Of a stretch of 64,000 nucleotides of DNA, positions 58,118-64,000 are shown one piece after another. The stretch lies in contig OX336389.2 in the NCBI GenBank assembly GCA_946902985.2, positions 281,587,527-281,651,526 on the forward strand, read 5' to 3'. Both the position numbers and the translations under genes were made by a program. The first letter of the stretch is position 1. Each line of letters opens with the position of its first letter. Source of the DNA: Meconema thalassinum. Lineage: Eukaryota; Arthropoda; Insecta; Orthoptera; Tettigoniidae. Below the pieces are notes generated by a model. That model saw only the letters and a program-made list of their open reading frames with translations. It had not been told where the DNA came from and did not search any database.

Positions 58118-59665
58118 GTAACCGAATTTATTCAGTTACATTAGCTCACCCCCGGGTTTTTGCTTTGTGCAGTTAGTTTGGGGTATTTTATTTATATTGT
58201 AACGTGTTTTTCGAGGGGTTTTATGCAACTGGTATAAGTCACTAGGAAGCCATTCTATATTTATTTACGCGGCAAATTGTTCAGCCAAGAGAATTTTTCA
58301 TGTTAATTTATTATTATTATTATTAATTTATTATAATTATTATTTAGGTATTTTCGGAGCATTTTATAAAAATTATTAGCATTCAGATAGGTTTTCTATG
58401 TCTTAGAAAACGCTATCCAGCAAATTATTACGAACGACGATATCATAGAAAATTATCTGATTACGGAATTTTACGGAGTTTTTGTCAGTTAGGGTATTTG
58501 AAAGAGATGACTCACTGGGATTTCAAGTACACGCTTAATCTTGTCGAGAAGCATGACGCAATCTTGGGTCGCAAGGTCTAGAAAAGACGAATTGTTGGAA
58601 CGGAACCCTCCCGCCGATTGTAATGACCCGGAGGAGGAGAAGATCGCGTGGTGGGTCAGCCAATCAGGGGAGACGACGTAAGCTAGTTGGGACTGAAGAG
58701 TGGGGAGCCGGCGTGTGGTTATATCGTTCGACGCGCCGTGAAATATGGACTATCTGTGAAATACTTGAGGAGTATGGATGCGCGTACGAGTCGCTCCGAT
58801 GTTCAGTGGAGTTAGGAACAATCTGTATAGTTCTTGCCGAGTGTGGATATACGCGGGAGTCGCTCCGATGTTCCGTGGGACGAGGACTATCTGTGAAATA
58901 CTTGAGGAGTATGGATGCGCGTGGGTGTCGCTCCGATGTTCAGTGGAGTTAGTATCTGTGAAATACTTGAGGAGTATGGATGCGCGTGCGTGTCGCTCCG
59001 ATGTTCAGTGGAGTTAGTGACTATCTGTGAAATACTTGAGGTGTACGGTCGCAAGTGCGTGTCGCTCCGATGTTCAGTGGAGTTAGCGACGAACTTTTGT
59101 AAAACTTGGTTGTACGAGTGTTTGGGTCCGAGGTACGGACCATAGAATTATCTAATCTACCAGAATATCATCAAATTCCGACGGAGATGACGACGTCCAG
59201 GAGACTGTGGGAAGCTCACAACATCATCAAGAACGAGGGAAATGCTTTGGCAATTTCCAGTGGTAAGCGCCAATGACGCAGAAATACGCAATCTCTCATT
59301 TTCTTTGTTTTACATTTCATATTTCAGTAACTTCATAGCTTGGAAATAAGAGTAAAATCAATTTATCAGACTCCGTTTTCACGTAATTTTCTATCGGTAA
59401 TATTCAAATCACAACGCTCCAATTTAAATTTTATACTTATTATTATTAATTTTGCTATTCTTGTTTTATATAATAAATTCATTTCTTTTACAATGCAATC
59501 TTTGCTTTCAGTAGGTAGCATTAGATATAGACCAATTCCTTCTCCTGATACAATTGTTTGTTGGGTTAATGATCAAATCATACCACGATCTGAGTGAATA
59601 GAGTCTTGAAGGTGTTCTGCCAGAGCTAGACGTTGTTAAATACAAATTTAGATTTCAACATTGCG
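58118..59665 (+). mobile_element. Possible solo or 5' LTR of a gypsy-like retrotransposon
   Basis: It starts TGTAACCGAATTTATTCAG..TTACATTAGCTCACCCCCGGG, a style typical of insect gypsy LTR starts. It breaks into a transposase scrap and ends near a TGGCGCCC string at about 59672, which resembles a tRNA primer-binding site. I cannot find a second LTR, gag/pol sequence or a clear target duplication. The call is tentative and the ends are approximate. Confidence 0.35.
58746..59090 (+). repeat. 70-bp minisatellite, five copies
   Basis: Units begin (A)CTATCTGTGAAATACTTG near 58749, 58818 (diverged), 58888, 58952 and 59024. They share GTCGCTCCGATGTTC(A/C)GTGG. Spacing is 66-70 bp. The array lies inside the putative LTR. 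Confidence 0.9.
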
Positions 59666-60422
59666 TTGAGGTCTTGGCGCCCATTAAAACAACATAGCTT
59701 AGGCAAAGGTAAACAGTTACATTTCTCACCCAACAGTTAGGAGCTAGCAAAACGTTTCATTTGTCGCTACCAACATGGGGCATTAATAACTATTACAATA
59801 TCTCATTATATTGGGTTAACGTGGGGATGAAGCGGTGATTTTTTTTTATTGTGCCTGTGTATTTGGACGGATTAATCTTTGGATGTTCCGGGCCAACTAG
59901 AGTCATTGTTTATTAATTATCGGTTTTTGGATATTTGACATTATAAATACGGGGTTTTTGCGATTTATTACGTTTTGGAAACAAGGATATATAAGATTGT
60001 ATTATTTTTAGTAGAAGCATTATTTCATTTTGGTTTGGGGTTAATGGCTTTATTTTGACCTAGTAATGTTAAATGTTAGATTCGTGGCTGTACTATAAGG
60101 TGCGATGTATTGGTATTTTCGAGTGCTGGAAATGTTACAAACCCGGAAAAGACAGGCAGTAATTCGACTTGTGGTGGAAAGTTCAGGGAATACCTAGGCT
60201 ATTAATAGCATGAACTCTGATGAACCAGCCCGTGGAAAAATACTGGGTGACGTCAGTGTGAATTTCGACCGTCTTATGTTCATGTGTTGTCACGGATATT
60301 CCGCTAGGAGCAGCGCGCGCACGATATAGTTCCGGCAGGAACAGTGAGGTTATGTATCCGTTCGCCAGAGCTTATAATGGCGTGTCTGGTGTTCAGAAAT
60401 CGTCTTCTCGCTTTTACAGCGA
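59666..60422. other. Stretch between the putative LTR and the Penelope-like element
   Basis: There is no coding motif. The GC-rich 60295-60420 is the immediate flank of the Penelope-like pseudo-LTR. Confidence 0.5.
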
Positions 60423-60785
60423 AATTTGATTTAATGTTCAATCTCCGTCAATCAATACATTAAATAAGTGCTACACCGCACTAGTTGTGGGACATGTTTC
60501 GAACCTTAAAACGGTCCTTCATCAGCCACAAATGGAAGCCGTTAAAACATTACATATAAAAAACACTGAACAAAGTAAAAAGAACATCATGCATGTACAC
60601 ATAGTCACTCATAAAACACAATACAGTCCAGAACAAATTAAATATAATACACATTAAAACTTTAAAATCTTATTATATAGTTCATGAAACCCTGTCATCT
60701 TTGTTTCATAATTTGTGAATTATTAAATCTTGTCCACTTTAAGAGCTCCTCGCTTGGCATGGCACACTATGAGACGTTGTTCTTA
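60423..60785 (-). repeat. Penelope pLTR, downstream copy (common part)
   Basis: Matches 63639-64000 almost base for base, with one extra A near 60570. The true inner border cannot be set because the other copy is cut by the window end. Confidence 0.9.
60485..60531 (-). ncRNA. Hammerhead ribozyme motif in the downstream pLTR
   Basis: The 47-nt minus-strand sequence can be laid out as a type I hammerhead. Stem I is TTGTGG pairing with CCACAA. The core CTGATGA is followed by stem II GGACC/GGTTC, with one G-U pair and one unpaired A, closed by a 7-nt loop. Then comes the core GAAAC, a minimal stem III formed by the palindrome ACATGT, and the cleavage triplet GTC directly before the second strand of stem I. 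All conserved core bases are present. Minimal hammerheads with tiny stem III are known from Penelope-like elements. Confidence 0.8.
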
Positions 60786-61169
60786 CAGTCAAAGGGTGTC
60801 ATTATTTGGACGAAACAAACACTCAAACATTCCCATTTGAGCGGCTTGCGAATAAGAGCTTAATTTCCAAAAACCTCTGTGGACAAGAAGAAAATAAAAT
60901 AAAATAAAATTAAATTAAAATGAAAATGAATGAACGAGCAACTGATCAACAACAAGATTCGCCGCAGGAAGAAGCAATCTTACCTTACAAGTGCTTGCAA
61001 CAGCCTGCTGGCTAAGGGCCAGGCGATGAACTGAATACTATGTCAGGTCAACCAAGGTCGCAGAGAGGATGGAGGGGCGGGAACTCGCTGCCGAATGGTG
61101 GGTGGGGAAGCGCATGGGAAGGGAGGAAAAGGAAACAGGGGGGGGTATAATCCCGCCTACCGCTTGTAA

Positions 61170-63632
61170 CTATGGAGGTTTTTTTAAACGTTTTTTGCTG
61201 GCAACATAATTTGTCAAAGATTCATATAAAATATTGCTGTCATAGTTAATTTCATTTAAATTATGTGACGGATTAATTCTTAAAGCCAAATCTATTTCCA
61301 TCTGTTCCAAGATGTTAAGCTTGGTTCCTTTACTGCAAAAATGTAAAATTTTCGTATCGTTTTCAATCTTGGAAAAATTATGGTTATGTTCTAACATGTG
61401 ACTATTAATAGCCGAAATTTTTTTATGTCTAGCGGCGTTAAAATGCTCGTAGTATCTTACGTTGAAGCTACGTCCGGTTTGACCGATGTAGTCTGAAGGA
61501 CAATCTTTACATTTGATTCTATAGATGCCAGATTTCTGAAATTTATCCTGTTTATTAATGGAGCTAGAATTAAACAAATGATTCCTGGTGGTGTTATCTG
61601 TACTGTATGCTATTTTTAACTCATATTTCTTTAATACATTAGTGATGTTATGGGTCAGTTGGTTTATGTACGTAAACGTAGCATAAGAACTGTCTTTTTC
61701 TACAGGCTTCAGTTTGGTGGGAGGTTTGTTTTTTATTTTCCTTAACATCGAATCAACATATTGCTTACTGAAACCGTTGGCCCTCGCTATTTGTTGTATG
61801 GTGGAAATCTCATTATTCCGATCTTTCTCTGATAGTGGTATACTGAGAGCTCTATTAATGTAGGCTCTGAATGCGGCTCTTTTATTACTAGCTGGATGGT
61901 TCGAGTCATTTCTGATGGTGGAAAATGTTTGAGAAGGTTTTCTGTAGATTTTATAACGCAGTTTAGTGTTATCTCTGATGACAGTCAGATCCAGAAAATT
62001 GACGGCTTGCTTAATTTCAGAAGCTGTGGTAAACTTAATACTGTTGTCAATCTGGTTGAGTTCTGCTGTGACGCTACTAATATTGCTGACTTTATTATCT
62101 ATTATTAGGAATATATCATCTACATATCTAGCCCAGTAGCTAATGCCCTTTATTTTACTAATGTTGTTGTTCTCCAAATGGTCAATGTAAATATTGGCCA
62201 GTATTCCGGAAAGTGGGGATCCCATGGCCAAACCTTCAACTTGCTTGAAAATTTTTTGATTAAACGTAAAACAATTATTTTGAACGGTAAATTTTAATAA
62301 ATCGATGAATTCTTTAATCTCGTCATGGGAAAGTCTGCTGTGACTTTTAAAATTATTTTCTACTATGCTCAAAGTGTGTCCCACTGGGATATTAGTGTAC
62401 ATGTCACTGATATCCGCGGTGTGTAATGTTTCCGATTCTTTTAAATCTAATCCTTTTGTTAATTCGCAAAATTGAACGGAATTCCTGGGGGCATTATTAG
62501 CTGAGAATTTATAATGTTTCTTTAAGAATTTTTGCACAAACAGCGACAACTTGTACACTGGGCTCCCCCTGAAATTTACAATGGGTCTAATGGGTATGTT
62601 ATCCTTATGCGTTTTTGGCTATGACCTGAGGGTTGGCAAACTTGGGTTCATGTTAATTAATTTACTAATTTGGTGTTCATCCAATATTAAAACGGTTTTC
62701 TTTAGGAGCTGTTTAAGCCTCCTTTGTGTAAGCCCTGTTGGATCTTTATTGATGACGCCGAAATTTTTACCATTCAGAAACGAATCAGTCTTTTCGATAT
62801 AATCCGTTTTATTAATGATAACAATACTGTTACCTTTATCTGCTTTCGTGACTATTAGATTTTCCTGAGCAATTTTCTTTTTGAGATTGATAATGTCGCT
62901 ATTTATATGGGGTAGTTTCTTATCCTGTTTAATTATTTTATTTACTTTCTTGTTGAGAATATATCTGACCTCGTTCCTCTTGTCTAAAGGAAGTTTATGG
63001 ATTGCCGTTTCCGATTCAGCTATTAATGTTGTTAAATTTTGTTTATTATTATAGGAGGACTGCCAATTGTGTTTAAACCCTTTCTCTAGTATTTCCATCT
63101 CCCCATCGTTAAACTCGACACTGGACAGGTTCTCCACGGGTTTCTGGAATTTGTGGATCGGGGTGACGGGATCTTCGCTAATCGCTGTACCTATCAGTTG
63201 TTTTAATTGATCCAATTTCCTATTTATAGTGTTGACTTTCCTATTGATATGAAATGAGACAACCTCCTCCATGTTGGTGAGGAAGGAGTCCCATTCTTTC
63301 TTCTCTGTGCAATTTGCTGCTTCTAAGTGAATTTGGTAAAGACTATTGTTAACTTGGTTTTTCTTTATGTACATAAATTTTATTTCTCTCTGCAAAATCT
63401 TCCTATTGATCATCTGCTGCGTTCTTGCCTCGAAATTGTTATTAAACTTTTTCTTTTGGAATGTGTTTAAATGCCGAGGGACTAAGTTATGCAATCTGCA
63501 TCTCTTAAGAAACTCAATATCTTTGATAATGTAGGCTAATTTGATACGTAGGTGTTTGTATTTATACCTCTTAGCTTGACTAGCCGTATTAGACTTGGGA
63601 ATATTTGGTGTCATTTTGGTCCGTATTGACAA
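61170..63632 (-). pseudogene. Penelope-like RT/GIY-YIG protein, one in-frame amber stop
   Basis: The 821-codon frame from the ATG at 63632 is broken only by TAG at 62619-62621 (codon 338), just before PKTHKDNIPIRPIVN. It is basic and helical at the N-terminus. The Penelope DKG motif (TKADKGNSIVI) lies at about residue 265. The RT core follows: TADISDMYTNIPV at ~406-418, EGLAMGSPLSGILANIYI, and the catalytic box YVDD at ~503-506. NFLDLTV comes next. The C-terminal nuclease has SGIYRIKCKDCPSDYIGQTG, with GIY at ~702 and YIG at ~715 separated by the C-x2-C insertion typical of this family. It would reverse-transcribe the element RNA at a nick made by the nuclease. A Gln-to-amber change is the simplest origin of the stop. 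Readthrough or an assembly error are alternatives. Confidence 0.93.
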
Positions 63633-63638
63633 AGTACT

Positions 63639-64000
63639 AATTTGATTTAATGTTCAATCTCCGTCAATCAATACATTAAATAAGTGCTACACCGCACTAG
63701 TTGTGGGACATGTTTCGAACCTTAAAACGGTCCTTCATCAGCCACAAATGGAAGCCGTTAAAACATTACATATAAAAAACACTGAACAAAGTAAAAGAAC
63801 ATCATGCATGTACACATAGTCACTCATAAAACACAATACAGTCCAGAACAAATTAAATATAATACACATTAAAACTTTAAAATCTTATTATATAGTTCAT
63901 GAAACCCTGTCATCTTTGTTTCATAATTTGTGAATTATTAAATCTTGTCCACTTTAAGAGCTCCTCGCTTGGCATGGCACACTATGAGACGTTGTTCTTA
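63639..64000 (-). repeat. Penelope pLTR, upstream copy (cut by the window end)
   Basis: Direct repeat of 60423-60785. It ends only six bases before the start codon of the RT gene, so the 5' UTR and promoter must lie in the pLTR. Confidence 0.9.
63701..63747 (-). ncRNA. Hammerhead ribozyme motif in the upstream pLTR
   Basis: Identical over all 47 nt to the motif at 60485-60531, with the same stems and core. Cleavage after GTC would cut the transcript about 70 nt upstream of the RT start codon. Confidence 0.8.

Larger units (their letters stand above)
60423..64000 (-). mobile_element. Penelope-like element with flanking pseudo-LTR direct repeats
   Basis: Two nearly identical direct repeats (60423-60785 and 63639-64000, one indel) flank a minus-strand RT/GIY-YIG gene at 61170-63632. 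Direct terminal repeats (pLTRs) around an RT with a C-terminal GIY-YIG nuclease are the defining layout of EN+ Penelope-like elements. The upstream pLTR runs past the window end. Each pLTR contains a hammerhead-type motif. The near-identity of the pLTRs and a single stop in the gene point to recent activity. The 3' region (60786-61169) is non-coding. Confidence 0.92.

Noticed and set aside
58623..59145. Overlapping open frames of 76-109 codons with repeated protein motif
   Set aside because: The openness comes from the 70-bp minisatellite being read in all three frames. No independent sign of coding.

Overview
The window is a piece of a large, transposon-packed animal genome, most likely an insect and probably a polyneopteran. 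That placement is an inference from style: long introns, many pogo/Tigger, hAT, mariner and piggyBac relics, RTE-type LINEs, tRNA-headed SINEs and a GIY-YIG Penelope-like element. No species marker is present. No bacterial-type operons, rRNA genes or convincing intact tRNA genes are seen.

The only host gene I can support is GCN1, the ribosome-bound HEAT-repeat co-activator of the kinase GCN2. Three consecutive exons lie on the minus strand at 52446-52639, 36811-37022 and 26210-26358. They have GT/AG borders and join into 185 uninterrupted codons from the C-terminal part of the protein. The two introns are about 15.4 kb and 10.5 kb and consist largely of mobile elements. Everything left of 26210 is either the next GCN1 intron or flanking DNA, and everything right of 52640 is upstream intron or flanking DNA.

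Layout from left to right. An RTE-like LINE carrying an EEP endonuclease is split by a small Tigger (1-2147). A mariner relic (4015-5232) and a TTAA-flanked piggyBac relic (5448-6818) follow. Next come a decayed LINE (9537-10480), a Tigger MITE swollen by a 104-bp minisatellite (11562-13042) and an unidentified frameshifted protein remnant (14942-15449). A Mutator-like transposase remnant is split by a four-level transposon nest (16373-23200). A Tigger MITE, a SINE and GCN1 exon C are followed by a Tigger ending 14 bp from that exon's splice acceptor (26373-28006). Further right are a mariner (32891-33703), a Tigger with a transposase C-terminus (34156-35380) and GCN1 exon B. A SINE contains a hAT that contains another element (39083-42550). 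Then come the second, inverted copy of the hAT from the first nest (42907-44931) and a Tigger split by a LINE 3' end that is itself split by an RTE (45437-49530). Two copies of an unassigned retroposon (50234-51410 and 53826-55277) flank GCN1 exon A. A Tigger MITE, a transposase scrap and a possible LTR with a 70-bp minisatellite precede a nearly intact Penelope-like element (60423 to the window end).

The most notable points are these. The Penelope-like element has pseudo-LTRs that each carry a recognisable 47-nt hammerhead ribozyme, and a reverse transcriptase/GIY-YIG reading frame broken by a single amber codon. A Tigger inverted repeat appears to supply a TACTAAC branch site to GCN1. A hAT element carries a Tigger passenger in both of its copies. 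Two elements with CAGGGTGTC termini have 5-bp target duplications. Exact target-site duplications fix the insertion order in several nests.
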